Source: Deltaproteobacteria bacterium (lineage in GTDB: Bacteria > Myxococcota_A > UBA796 > UBA2385). Taken from it: a DNA stretch of 64,000 nucleotides. Position numbers and translations under genes: made by a program. Position 1 is the first letter of the stretch. Every line of letters starts with the position of its first letter. The stretch covers positions 142,350 to 206,349 of the forward strand of contig JAGYJW010000008.1 of assembly GCA_018401435.1 (NCBI GenBank), read 5' to 3'. This document shows positions 9,144 through 19,575 of this stretch, in pieces. Under the pieces are notes generated by a model, which was not told the origin of the DNA, ran no database searches, and saw only the letters and a list, made by a program, of their open reading frames with translations.

Positions 9144-9587
9144 ATGGACCGAAGGCGTCGGTGGCACCGCCTTGACCGAAGCGGCGCGATGCGCAACAAG
9201 GGGCAGGTGGACCCCTTCTTCCTCGTCACCTTGCCCCTGATGCTGCTGATCGCGGTCAAGCTGCGGGCGCTCAAGGCCTTTGATGACCTGATGGAGGCCC
9301 TTCACCGCCTGGAAGGAGCGCGCTGGGTCGAGCTGGGCCGCCCCATCGGCTACTTCTGGCGCCCCGAAGACCAGGCCGCAAAGACCGTGCAGGGGGTGCG
9401 CGCCCGCCGGCCGATCCTGCGCCAGTGGCTCTTTTCCGACCCGGATTGGCTGGCCGGAGACTCCCCCCTGCGCCTGCCCCTGGCCACCTGGCGCATCACC
9501 ACCCTGCTCTCCTGGGCAGGCTTTGGCATCCTGGCCGTGCTCGCGGCCCTGGCCGGCGCCTTCTGGATGGGCGGAGCGGCGCCCTGA
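9144..9587 (+). CDS. small two-helix membrane protein
   Basis: A protein of up to 147 residues with an N-terminal membrane helix (PFFLVTLPLMLLIAV), a charged amphipathic middle and a C-terminal helix (LLSWAGFGILAVLAALAGAF). This layout recalls the small stress protein UspB, but sequence identity looks too low for a firm name. Start is uncertain: ATG 9144 gives an Arg-rich leader, ATG 9189 removes it. It ends inside the start region of the next membrane-protein gene, suggesting coupling. Confidence 0.6.
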   Translation: MDRRRRWHRLDRSGAMRNKGQVDPFFLVTLPLMLLIAVKLRALKAFDDLMEALHRLEGARWVELGRPIGYFWRPEDQAAKTVQGVRARRPILRQWLFSDPDWLAGDSPLRLPLATWRITTLLSWAGFGILAVLAALAGAFWMGGAAP

Positions 9588-9616
9588 AGGCCCGCCGCCT
9601 GCGGGAGCTGCCCCTC

Positions 9617-11140
9617 GTGCTGGGCCTTCTGCTGGGCCTCGCGGTCTTCTGGCGCCATGGCTGGGCCTTTGTCCTGGATGGGGCCCTGGAGGGCTACCAT
9701 TGGGACGACTACCTGGAGGCCGGGTGGATGATCGTGCACCGCATCGATCTGGGCTACCCCACCTTTCGGCAGCCGCTCTACGGATCCCTGGTGGGCCATG
9801 TGGGCGAGTGGATGGGCAGCTATGCCAACGCCGGCATCCTGCTGTCGTCGGGGGCCGCGGTGATGCTGCTGCTGGGCGCTGCGGCGGGTGGCCGGGCCCT
9901 GGGTGGGCCCTGGGCGGGCGGAATCGCGGCCTTCCTGGTGCCCACCGTGCAGGTGACCTTGAGCGCGCCGCGCTGGTCCAACCTCTATGCGGTGCTCGCC
10001 GGCACCAGCGGCCTCAGCCTGGGCCTGGCCGCCCTGGTCGCCCGGTGGCCCCACCCCCTGACCGCGCTGCTGGCGGGCATCTTGGGTGGGGTGGCGTGGG
10101 GGGTGGACAGCCGCGGCCTGGCCATGGTCCCCGCCGCGGCCTTGCTGGTGGGCCTGGGGGCCCTGCGCAGCCAGAGCAAGCTGCGCGGCCTCCTGCTGCT
10201 GGCCTGCTTCCTGCTGCCCCTCAAGCTGGGCCCCCTCAGCCAGGATCGCCTGCAGATCCCCGGGGTGGGCAGACCCCAGCCCGTGCAGCAACTGCGCTTT
10301 CAACGCCGGGTCTTCTTGCGGTGGGCCACCATGGGCCACGCCGACCAGCGCATGCACCTGGCCTGTCGCGGGCAGGACGAACAAGCGCTGCCGTCGCCGG
10401 CCACCCTGCGCAGTGACTGCGCCCAGGCCATGGCGGAGTTCAACTTCGGCACGTCCATCCCGCGCCAGCTGCCGCTGCCGGTGGGCTGGACCCTCATGGG
10501 GGCGGGGCTCTGCCTGTTGCCCCGGCGCAGGCGGGGCCTCGCCGACAGCCTGCCGCCCCTGCTGCTGCTGGGAGGCGGATTGGCCCCCTTGATCGCCTTT
10601 TCCTGGTGGATTCCCTACCCGGACCGCTACCTGGTGCAATTCGCCGTGCCCCTGTGCCTGCTGGCGCCGGTCGGCTCTGCCCGCCTGCTGAGCTGGGTGG
10701 GTCCCAAGAGGGCGCAGCCCTGGGTGATGGCCTTGGGAATGAGCGCGCTGGGCGCATTTGCGTGGATAGCCGATCCCACTCAACGCCTGAAGCCCACCAC
10801 CGAGGAGGAGAGCCCCTGGGAGAAGCTGCGGGCCGAGGTGGGCGACGCCGTGGCCACGCGCATGGACCCGGATGACGGGCTGCTGGACTGCGCCAACCTG
10901 CACACAGGCAGCCGCTGGTTGCCCCGGGTCACCAGCCAGCCGCCGATGATGGCCCTGGACGACCGCCGCTGCATCGCCTGGATCCAGGACCCGCCCCGAA
11001 GCGGCACCGCCTGGCTGCTGCTCAGCAGCCGGCAGCCCCTGCGGAATGCGGATGGCAGCCCCTTTCAGACCCTGCCCGAGGGCTGGGTTCTGGACTGGGA
11101 GAAGGGCGATGTGCGACTCCTTCGCTTCGAAGCGCCTTAG
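9617..11140 (+). CDS. GT-C-type multi-spanning membrane protein
   Basis: About 507 residues with roughly ten hydrophobic helices. The first periplasmic loop holds the acidic pair in YHWDDYLEAGWM, the usual position of the catalytic/metal Asp in GT-C glycosyltransferases of the ArnT/PMT type. This makes a lipid-linked sugar transferase plausible, but not proven. The soluble C-terminal tail (about 120 residues) has no recognised fold. No ATG is suitably placed; GTG 9617 has GGGAG upstream and is chosen. The gene is adjacent to the DUF4267 gene with 8 bases between, so they are likely co-transcribed. Confidence 0.7.
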   Translation: MLGLLLGLAVFWRHGWAFVLDGALEGYHWDDYLEAGWMIVHRIDLGYPTFRQPLYGSLVGHVGEWMGSYANAGILLSSGAAVMLLLGAAAGGRALGGPWAGGIAAFLVPTVQVTLSAPRWSNLYAVLAGTSGLSLGLAALVARWPHPLTALLAGILGGVAWGVDSRGLAMVPAAALLVGLGALRSQSKLRGLLLLACFLLPLKLGPLSQDRLQIPGVGRPQPVQQLRFQRRVFLRWATMGHADQRMHLACRGQDEQALPSPATLRSDCAQAMAEFNFGTSIPRQLPLPVGWTLMGAGLCLLPRRRRGLADSLPPLLLLGGGLAPLIAFSWWIPYPDRYLVQFAVPLCLLAPVGSARLLSWVGPKRAQPWVMALGMSALGAFAWIADPTQRLKPTTEEESPWEKLRAEVGDAVATRMDPDDGLLDCANLHTGSRWLPRVTSQPPMMALDDRRCIAWIQDPPRSGTAWLLLSSRQPLRNADGSPFQTLPEGWVLDWEKGDVRLLRFEAP

Positions 11141-11148
11141 AGGGGGAC

Positions 11149-11529
11149 ATGCCCATCCTCGACCGGCTCGTCACCACTGGCACGGTGCTGCTGGCCTTTG
11201 GCTTGCTGGCCCTGGCCACCCACGCCACCCTCGCACCCCTGTCGGCATCGGCGGGCTATGGCGTGCCCATCTCACCCGGGGCCGAGGCCTGGGTGATTGC
11301 GGCGGGCCTGCGCGACGGCGTGCTGGGCCTGGCCAGCTTGTGGATGCTGCGCCACCGCGCGGCCCTGCCGGGCTTTCTCTTGGCGGTGCTGCTGCTGCCC
11401 CTCGGAGATGTGCTCATCGCCGCCCTTTACGGCCAGGAAGCGAGCGCGATCCTGCCGCATGCGGTGGGGGCCGTGGGCATCGGCCTGCTGCTGACCCTCA
11501 GCTGGATCGCGCGCCCGCGGGCTCCATAA
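11149..11529 (+). CDS. DUF4267-like small membrane protein
   Basis: A 126-residue protein with four predicted helices. It shows the pattern of DUF4267: a YGVP segment after helix 1, then an AAGLRDGVLGLASLWMLR block and VLLLPLGDVLIAALYG. Members are uncharacterised small membrane proteins. It follows the GT-C-like gene closely and has AGGGGGA upstream of its ATG. Confidence 0.7.
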   Translation: MPILDRLVTTGTVLLAFGLLALATHATLAPLSASAGYGVPISPGAEAWVIAAGLRDGVLGLASLWMLRHRAALPGFLLAVLLLPLGDVLIAALYGQEASAILPHAVGAVGIGLLLTLSWIARPRAP

Positions 11530-11738
11530 AGAGCGCGAGCTGGCGCTGCGGCAGCGGCGCCGCGCCGGCGGCGGGTGGCAACGCGAGCCTGCCCCCACTG
11601 CGCCCCACCTCGGGACCCCAGGATCGCAGCCGGGCAGGAGCCATCCCCACCAGGCTGCCCGGTTGAACCCCGTCGAGTTGCTAGCCTTCCCAAGTAGAGA
11701 TGGCCCCGCCCTTGCTCTGGTCGGCCTCGGAGAAGACT

Positions 11739-11759
11739 GTCGGACACAATCTGTCCGAC
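11739..11759. promoter_or_regulatory. perfect inverted repeat in an intergenic gap
   Basis: Two 8-bp arms, GTCGGACA and TGTCCGAC, flank a 5-base spacer. They lie in the 239-base gap between the converging DUF4267 gene and the copper-monooxygenase-like gene; nothing else is seen there. On the minus strand it sits 10 bases past the stop of the latter, where a terminator would be. No clean U-run follows, so a rho-independent terminator is weak; an operator is the other possibility. Confidence 0.45.
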
Positions 11760-11768
11760 ATTACGCAG

Positions 11769-13076
<1,308 letters not shown>

Positions 13077-13148
13077 GGGCGATCTCCAATCGAGCGCGGC
13101 TACCATAGCTGAAAGCAAAGGCAGCCTCTGCCCATCAACGTGCAAAGC

Positions 13149-13823
13149 TCAGCCCTGCGGGGCGATGCGCAGCAGCTCGATGTCCTCGCTGCGCGCGCCC
13201 AGGTCGGAAAGCAGCGCGCGATACCAGGCGGCAGAAGCCTGGCTTCGGCCGGGAAGTTCGTGCGTACCCCAGATGATTGTGAGCACCCGCTGGCTGCCCG
13301 GGTGGGTCTTCGTGCGCTGGCTATCCTTGACGGCGTTCGCACAGGGCCCGACCGCGTCGTACAAGCACAGCAGGCCACCCAGGTCGATCTCCTGGCCAGA
13401 GGCGTTGAAGGCGTAGCGGCTGCCCGGCGCGCAGCAGGCGATGCGGTGGGGCCCCTGGGCGAGATCGAGGTCCACCACGCTGATGGGCAGCCCGCTGTAG
13501 AGGCTCACGGCGTTGAGCGCGTCCACCACCGGGTTGATCAGCTTGTCGGGCGAGAGCCTGCCGTCGAGGACCGCCTTGGCCAGGTATTCGCTGGCCGGCT
13601 TGCTGCGTCCGGAGGGCTTGAAGCCGCCCTGGCGCAAGAGATCCCGCACCGCCCCGATCACGTCGGGGCCGCTCTGCATGGGGGCCGCGGCGCCGGGCAG
13701 AAAGAGCGCGGCGAGGGCGGCGGGGGTGCGCAGCTCACCCAAGGGCGCGGGCAAGAACGAGACGATGCCCACCGCATCCAAGGACGGGTGGGCATCGACG
13801 GTGATGGCGGGGAGGTCGGTCAT
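13149..13823 (-). CDS. B3/B4 tRNA-binding-domain protein
   Basis: A 224-residue free-standing protein with the B3/B4 domain known from the PheRS beta subunit: GFKPSGRSKPASEYLAKAV, then LINPVVDALNAVSLYSGLPI and a YDAVGPCAN segment. Stand-alone B3/B4 proteins are thought to act in editing or tRNA-related roles, but most are uncharacterised. It starts 9 bases after the sigma-factor stop on the same strand, so it is probably in the sigma-factor operon. Confidence 0.78.
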   Translation of the reverse strand: MTDLPAITVDAHPSLDAVGIVSFLPAPLGELRTPAALAALFLPGAAAPMQSGPDVIGAVRDLLRQGGFKPSGRSKPASEYLAKAVLDGRLSPDKLINPVVDALNAVSLYSGLPISVVDLDLAQGPHRIACCAPGSRYAFNASGQEIDLGGLLCLYDAVGPCANAVKDSQRTKTHPGSQRVLTIIWGTHELPGRSQASAAWYRALLSDLGARSEDIELLRIAPQG

Positions 13824-13832
13824 CCCGCCCGC

Positions 13833-14780
13833 TTAGACGACCGCGCGCAGCCGGGCCAGGGCCTGAACCTCAATCTGGCGCACCCGCTCGCGGGAGATGC
13901 CGAGATCCGAACCGATGGTGGCCATGCTGCGGGACTCCTGGCCCCCCAGGCCAAAGTGATGCCGCAGGATGTACTGCTCGCGATCGTCGAGCATCTCGGC
14001 AAAGACCCGGTCCAGCGTGTCGATGGCCTCCTGCTTGATGGCGAGGCGATCGGGGTGGGCGTCCTTGCTGTCGGATTCCAGCCGGTCGAGGATCGTGAGG
14101 CCATCGGGGTCTTCCTGGTCGATGGACAGGGTGGCGCCCAGGCCCAGCAGCATCTGCGCGCGCTCGGCGTCGATGCCCACCTCGTTGGCCATGCCCTCCA
14201 CGTCGATCTCGAGGCCCTCCTTCTGGAAGTCCTGGGCGACCTTGCGCAGGTTGCGGATCTGTTCCACCGCCCCACCCGGCAGGCGCACCAGGCGGCCGCC
14301 ATTTTCCAGGGCGCGGGTCATCTGGGCGCGAACCCACCAGCGGGCGTAGGTGCTGAACCGAATGCCGCGGTCGGGGTCGAAGCGCTTGGCCGCCCGCAGC
14401 AGGCCGATGATGCCCTCTTGCATGAGGTCTTCCTGGCCCATCATGGAGCAGGCCAGCTTGCGGGCCTCGCCCCGGGCCACGCGCAGGCCCGACATGGCGA
14501 GCTCCCAGCGCAGGTCTTCGGCGTCGTCGAGGAGCTTGCGGGCCTCCTGGGTGCGGGCGCGCACGTCCGGGTCGGTGGAGCGCAGGTCGATGCAGGCCTG
14601 CACGCCCTCAATCACGCGGTCCACATGGCGGGCCCGGGTGCGTTCGGCCCGGGGGCCGCGGCGGGCGAGCACGGCGTCTGCCGCGGGGATGCCCCGAATG
14701 GCAGACAAGGCGCGCTCTTCGGCCAGGTGAATCGCCCGTCCGATGTCTCGCTCCTGCTCTGCTGTCAGCTGCTTGGCCAT
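13833..14780 (-). CDS. RNA polymerase sigma-70 family factor (group 2-like)
   Basis: A 315-residue sigma factor that directs RNA polymerase to promoters. Region 2 is clear: LACSMMGQEDLMQEGIIGL and FDPDRGIRFSTYARWWVRAQM (core binding, -10 recognition and melting). Region 3 (ENGGRLVRLPGG) follows. Region 4 ends in an HTH with ISRERVRQIEVQALARLR. Region 1.1 of a housekeeping RpoD is absent, and the N-terminus is unusual, Arg/Ala-rich. This fits an RpoS/alternative group 2 factor. The 226-base gap upstream, shared with a divergent membrane-protein gene, should hold its promoter; I cannot point to one confidently. Confidence 0.92.
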   Translation of the reverse strand: MAKQLTAEQERDIGRAIHLAEERALSAIRGIPAADAVLARRGPRAERTRARHVDRVIEGVQACIDLRSTDPDVRARTQEARKLLDDAEDLRWELAMSGLRVARGEARKLACSMMGQEDLMQEGIIGLLRAAKRFDPDRGIRFSTYARWWVRAQMTRALENGGRLVRLPGGAVEQIRNLRKVAQDFQKEGLEIDVEGMANEVGIDAERAQMLLGLGATLSIDQEDPDGLTILDRLESDSKDAHPDRLAIKQEAIDTLDRVFAEMLDDREQYILRHHFGLGGQESRSMATIGSDLGISRERVRQIEVQALARLRAVV

Positions 14781-15006
14781 GGCTCGTACCCTCCGGGGGT
14801 GGAAATCTGATGGTTCAGTCGGAGCGAGCGTGGAATGAAAGCGGGGGGTGACGATTCCACGGGGGAGATGGGTGCAGGGAGGCTGGATTCGGCACCTGAC
14901 GTCCAGCGGTCCTCAAAGTATAGACAACGGAGTTCCACGAACAAGGGGGGGATTGGGTCACCAGTTGTCCACGTCTCCGCCCCACGACACTCCAGCGCCG
15001 GCTTTC

Positions 15007-16608
15007 ATGCCCCCGATCGCACGCACTCTTGGGGCGACGGCCCTCTGGCTGGCCTTGCCCGTGGCGCTGGTGGCGGCCGGGCTGTGGGTCGGGCCCGGGG
15101 GCATGCTGGGCTATGAAGGCGGCGAGATCTACGGCCACGCCTGGGTTCAGTGGTGGCACGCCGACGCCTTGCCGGCCTGGCCCGTCAACCCCTCCTCCTG
15201 GCTGCCCTGGGTGAAGGAGTGGCGGGTGATCGACCCCCTGCCCACCGCCTTTGCTGCCGCGATCGGCAGGGCCCTGGGGCAGGGTGCGGGGTGGAACGCC
15301 TGGATCCTCGGTTCGGTCCTGTTGGCAGCCATCGGCGGCGCGTGGGCCGCTCGGCGCGCTGGGGGCGACCCGGTGGTGGGCGGCCTGGCCCTGGCGCTGG
15401 CCCCCGCGCTACAGGGGGCGCTGGTCTCGGGGCTCACCGAGGACCTGTCGGTGGGGCTGGCGGCGATCGCCTTGGCCCTGGTGGGCGACCGCGATCCCCG
15501 AAAGGCGGCCCTTGGCGGGATCGCCATGGGCGTCCTCGCGGCCTGCGGAATGGTGCTGGCCTGGGCGACCGCGGGCGCAGCCCTGGGGCTGGGCCTGTGC
15601 ATGCTCTGGCAGGACCGATCGCGTCTGCGCAGCCTGATCCTGGGCGCCGCCCTGGCGCTGTTGACCACCGCCCCGCTGGCCTGGCAACAGGCCCGACGGC
15701 TGTCGGGGGTGGGCCACCGCCTGGGGTCGGTGCAAAACCAGGTCGAGCCCCTCTGGCGCTTGAACCCCTGGCTGGGGGTGGACCTGGCAAGCTACCTCAC
15801 GCCCGGCCGCGTCGATCCCGACGGGGCGCTCATTCGCATGCATCCAGGCTACCTCGGGCTCAGCCTGCTCGCTCTGGCGCTCTTTGGTGGACGCAGCCGG
15901 TGGTGGCTGGTCCTTTGCGCCGTGCTGCTGCTGGCTCCGGGGCGGCAGCTCAGCCTGGCGGGCCATCCCCTGGGCCTGGGCAACCCCTTTGGGGCGCTGA
16001 TGGACCTGCTGCCCCTGGGCAGCCTGGTGAACCACGCCGGCCGCCTGTTGCTGGTGGGCGCGATCGCGCTGGCGGTCCTGGCCGCTCGGGGCGCTGCCCG
16101 GCTGGGCCCCCGGGGGCAGGTGGCGGCGCGCCTGGTGGTGCTGCTGGATCTCGCGCTCCTGAGTCCGGTGGGGCTACCTCTGTCAACGACAATGGCGCCG
16201 GCCTTGTCTGTCACGAATTGTGACCGGCCCCTCGACGAGATCCCCTTGCCCGGGGCGCCCCGCTGCTTGGATGACCTGCCTGCGGGACCCTTGCTGCACC
16301 TGCCCATGGCCGGCCCGGGGGTGCATTTCCAGCGGCCGCTGCTGGTGCAGCCCCAGCACCGCCGGCCCCTGTTGCTCAACCCCAACCAGCCTGGCCTGCC
16401 GCCGGCGCTCGGCGACAGCCCGACCGGGCGCTGGCTGGTGGGCCTGGCCTTCCCTCGCCCGCCGCCGCCGCCGGAGAGGGTGGAGCTGCCCGCCGGCCTG
16501 GCGGTGCTGCTGGTCGAAGCACCCCATATTGAAGCGGTGGCCGCAGTCCTGGGTCCACCAAGCCTGAGAGGGCCCGACAGCGCGGCCTGGGCGGTCGCCG
16601 CCCCCTGA
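15007..16608 (+). CDS. large multi-spanning membrane protein
   Basis: A 533-residue integral membrane protein with about ten to twelve hydrophobic helices and a soluble C-terminal region of about 130 residues. It resembles GT-C or YfhO-type proteins in layout (first loop rich in Trp/acidic residues: EGGEIYGHAWVQWWHADAL), but no catalytic motif is certain. The start at 15007 is the first Met before the hydrophobic run; the frame is open further upstream through intergenic-looking sequence. It converges with the desaturase gene. Confidence 0.65.
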   Translation: MPPIARTLGATALWLALPVALVAAGLWVGPGGMLGYEGGEIYGHAWVQWWHADALPAWPVNPSSWLPWVKEWRVIDPLPTAFAAAIGRALGQGAGWNAWILGSVLLAAIGGAWAARRAGGDPVVGGLALALAPALQGALVSGLTEDLSVGLAAIALALVGDRDPRKAALGGIAMGVLAACGMVLAWATAGAALGLGLCMLWQDRSRLRSLILGAALALLTTAPLAWQQARRLSGVGHRLGSVQNQVEPLWRLNPWLGVDLASYLTPGRVDPDGALIRMHPGYLGLSLLALALFGGRSRWWLVLCAVLLLAPGRQLSLAGHPLGLGNPFGALMDLLPLGSLVNHAGRLLLVGAIALAVLAARGAARLGPRGQVAARLVVLLDLALLSPVGLPLSTTMAPALSVTNCDRPLDEIPLPGAPRCLDDLPAGPLLHLPMAGPGVHFQRPLLVQPQHRRPLLLNPNQPGLPPALGDSPTGRWLVGLAFPRPPPPPERVELPAGLAVLLVEAPHIEAVAAVLGPPSLRGPDSAAWAVAAP

Positions 16609-16621
16609 CCGGCCGAGGCTG

Positions 16622-17599
16622 CTAGCGGCTTGCCGCAGCCTGGGTCTGCCCCACCTCGATGCCCAGCAAGCCCCGCGGGGGAAGCGGCTTGGTGCCCTGA
16701 AGCTGGGCCATGAAGTCGTGGTGGAAGTAGTAGGGCTTGAGTTGCTCGGGCACGATGTCGAGCAGGCGCGCGTGGTAGCGCCGCAGATCGTACCAGGGCA
16801 CGTTGAAATTCGCGTGGTGCTCGAAGTGGTAGTTGATGTTGAAGGGCGAGGTCACCGGCGACAGCGGGTAGAGATAGGTCCGCGACCGCAGGGTGAAATC
16901 GGGCTCCTGGGCAAGCCCGCCACCGTGTTCCTGCGCCTTCTTGGTCATGTTCAGGATCATCGTCACCTGCAGGCCCAGGAACATGGCGACGGGCACCGGC
17001 CAGCCCACCAGCCAGGTGGTGAGGGCGCCGAGGGGCAGCCACCACAAGAAGATGCCCGCCGCCGCCCGCCCCAGGTTGCCGGGGTACTGACGGCTGGGGT
17101 TCATCGCCATGAAGGAGAGGGGAATCAGAAGCAATATCAGGTACTTGCGCATCAGAGCCGCGCCGGTGATGGGGTCGCGATCCTGGGGGTCATCCGCCTC
17201 GCAGGGGCGCAGGTGGTGGATGGTGTGGCCCTTCTCCCAGTGCCGGATGTAGTCGGTCATGAAGGGCAGGGCGGCCATCCGACCCAAGAGCCGGTTGAGC
17301 CGCTTCTGGCGCTCGCGGTCCCGCGACAGCACGAACATGTTGTGGCTGCACTCGTGAATCACCAGGATGTTCACGGCGAAGTAGATACAGCCGAAGATCA
17401 CGATGGCCAGTGGCAGGTAGACCAGGACCGGCAGGAAGGCGCCCAAGGCGATGGTGCCCACGAAGATCGACGCCACCGCCAAGGTGGCCAGGAGGTTGAT
17501 CCGGTTGTGCGGGCCCGGCTCCTTCTTCATCGCGTGGAACTCTCCGCCTGCGGCGATCGCCTGCTTGACCCAGCCGGGCCGCTCGTAGCTGTCGGACAT
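16622..17599 (-). CDS. membrane fatty-acid desaturase
   Basis: A 325-residue membrane desaturase/hydroxylase. The three di-iron histidine boxes are HECSHN (HxxxH), HTIHH (HxxHH) and HFEHH (HxxHH), separated by two pairs of membrane helices. The family introduces double bonds or hydroxyls in acyl chains or related lipids, with electrons from ferredoxin or a reductase. Start 17599 has GGGAGA seven bases upstream. Substrate and regiochemistry cannot be read from sequence. Confidence 0.92.
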   Translation of the reverse strand: MSDSYERPGWVKQAIAAGGEFHAMKKEPGPHNRINLLATLAVASIFVGTIALGAFLPVLVYLPLAIVIFGCIYFAVNILVIHECSHNMFVLSRDRERQKRLNRLLGRMAALPFMTDYIRHWEKGHTIHHLRPCEADDPQDRDPITGAALMRKYLILLLIPLSFMAMNPSRQYPGNLGRAAAGIFLWWLPLGALTTWLVGWPVPVAMFLGLQVTMILNMTKKAQEHGGGLAQEPDFTLRSRTYLYPLSPVTSPFNINYHFEHHANFNVPWYDLRRYHARLLDIVPEQLKPYYFHHDFMAQLQGTKPLPPRGLLGIEVGQTQAAASR

Positions 17600-17733
17600 G
17601 TGCGGGTCTCCCGCGAAAGGCTCCAGTCCTGCTATCCCCACGACACCGGTTGGGGCAGCGCCGATTGCGCCGCCGACGCCCAGGATGGGACGGGAACGCG
17701 GCGCAGGGCGGCCCCATGCGATAGGCGCCGCGC

Positions 17734-19548
17734 ATGGACGAACGCAACCTGCGCGAGATCCTGGGCGTCCTGGTGGACCGCGGCCTGCTGCATGTCGGCC
17801 AGCGGCAGGATGTGCTCAACCGGGGCCGCGACCAGGCGCGCCACATCCTGTTGGACAAGCGGGCCGAGATGCGGCGCTTGCTCGGCCGCCACCGCGTCGC
17901 CTACCAGGTGGGGGAGATCGAGCTGGTCGCCAGCTTCCGCTTCCCGCGCCAGGACGGCGACGAAGGCCTGGTGGACCAGGAGCTGATCACCCGCGCCGTC
18001 GCCGAACACGTCGGCCTGCCCTATGTGCACCTCGACCCCCTGAAGCTCGACTTCAAGCTGGTGACCGAGACCTTCGGCGGGCCCTTCGCCGAGCGTCACC
18101 TGGTCATCGCCATCGACGAGGACGAGCGGGCGCTGACCCTGGCCGTGGCCGATCCCTGGGACCCCGAGCTGCTCGAGAGCATCGCCCGGGTCAAGGGCAA
18201 GCAGATCCGACCGGTCCTGGCCCAGAAAGCCCACATCTTGCAGGTCATCGTCGAGTTTCACGGCTTTCGGCGGTCCATGCGCGCCGCCGAGCTGGAACAC
18301 CGCAGCGATCTGCCCGACATCGGCAACCTCGAACAGCTCTACGCCCTCGCGGATGCCAACCAGATCGACGCCAGCGACCAGCCCATTGTCCGGGCGGTCT
18401 GGTATCTGCTCAACTATGCGCTGGATCACCGGGCCAGCGATGTGCACCTGGAACCCCGCCGCGACGAGGCCTGGGTGCGCATGCGCATCGACGGCATCCT
18501 GCACGTGGTGCACCGTCTGCCCCGGGTGGTCTTCCCGGCCCTGGTCAGCCGGGTCAAGACCCTGGCTCGCATGGACATCGCCGAGCGCCGGCGCCCCCAG
18601 GACGGCCGCTTCAAGACCCAGCACCGCGACGATGAGGTCGAGATGCGGGTCTCGACCGCACCCACCGCCTTTGGCGAAAAGGTGGTCATCCGGGTCTTCG
18701 ATCCGGGCGTGCTCACCCAGGACATCGAGCGCCTGGGCTTCTTCCCCCGCGAGCTGAACCTCGTCCGCCAGATGCTGGCCAGCCGCAACGGCATGACCCT
18801 GGTGGTGGGCCCGACGGGAAGCGGCAAGACCACCACCCTCTACAGCGCCTTGCACCACCTCGCGTCGCCCCGGGTCAATATCGTGACCCTGGAAGACCCC
18901 ATCGAGAATGTGCACGACGCCTTCAACCAGATCGCAATGCAGCCCAAGATCGGCCTGACCTTCGGGTCGGTGCTCAAGACGGTGCTGCGGCAGGACCCCG
19001 ATGTGGTCATGGTGGGGGAGATCCGCGACGCAGAGACAGCCACCAACGCCGTACAAGCCGCGTTGACCGGCCACCAGGTGCTCTCCACCATCCACACGGG
19101 AGAGGCCGCCGGCGCGGTGGGCCGCCTGCTGGACCTGGGCGTGCTGCCCTTCTTGCTGTCCAGCACCCTGGTGGGGGTGGTGGCCCAGCGCCTGGTCCGG
19201 CGCCTCTGCCCCTCCTGCGCCGAGGACGACATCCTGACCGAAGAGCAGGCCCAGGCCCTGCGCATTCCCGGCACCCGGGGCCGGAACCTGCGCACCCGGC
19301 GGCCGGCGGGCTGCCCCAAGTGCCGCTACACCGGCTACCTCGGGCGCACCGGACTCTTCGAGGTCCTGCAGGTGACGCCCCGGATCCAGCGCCTGATCAA
19401 CGACAAGGCCAGCACCCAGGACATCAAGCGCGAGGCGCTCAACGACGGCATGCTCACCCTGCGCGAATACGGCATCAAGAAGCTGGCCCAGGGGCTGACC
19501 ACCTTCGAAGAGATCATCGCGCAAACCGACGATCGGCCGGTCTATTGA
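17734..19548 (+). CDS. type II secretion/type IV pilus assembly ATPase (GspE/PilB family)
   Basis: A 604-residue hexameric ATPase that powers pilus or pseudopilus assembly at the inner membrane. The N-terminal region has a GspE-N-like domain. The catalytic core shows RASDVHLEP (Asp box start), Walker A GPTGSGKTTTLYSAL, Walker B DVVMVGEIRDAET and the His box GHQVLSTIHT. A tetra-cysteine zinc motif follows (CPSC ... CPKC). No other T2S or pilus genes flank it, so it is an orphan ATPase here. The upstream desaturase is divergent. Confidence 0.93.
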   Translation: MDERNLREILGVLVDRGLLHVGQRQDVLNRGRDQARHILLDKRAEMRRLLGRHRVAYQVGEIELVASFRFPRQDGDEGLVDQELITRAVAEHVGLPYVHLDPLKLDFKLVTETFGGPFAERHLVIAIDEDERALTLAVADPWDPELLESIARVKGKQIRPVLAQKAHILQVIVEFHGFRRSMRAAELEHRSDLPDIGNLEQLYALADANQIDASDQPIVRAVWYLLNYALDHRASDVHLEPRRDEAWVRMRIDGILHVVHRLPRVVFPALVSRVKTLARMDIAERRRPQDGRFKTQHRDDEVEMRVSTAPTAFGEKVVIRVFDPGVLTQDIERLGFFPRELNLVRQMLASRNGMTLVVGPTGSGKTTTLYSALHHLASPRVNIVTLEDPIENVHDAFNQIAMQPKIGLTFGSVLKTVLRQDPDVVMVGEIRDAETATNAVQAALTGHQVLSTIHTGEAAGAVGRLLDLGVLPFLLSSTLVGVVAQRLVRRLCPSCAEDDILTEEQAQALRIPGTRGRNLRTRRPAGCPKCRYTGYLGRTGLFEVLQVTPRIQRLINDKASTQDIKREALNDGMLTLREYGIKKLAQGLTTFEEIIAQTDDRPVY

Positions 19549-19575
19549 CCCTTGCCCCGCGGCCGCACTCTGCAG

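Noticed and set aside
17632..19524. A 630-codon minus-strand frame
   Set aside because: Antisense to the GspE/PilB ATPase with all motifs on the plus strand.
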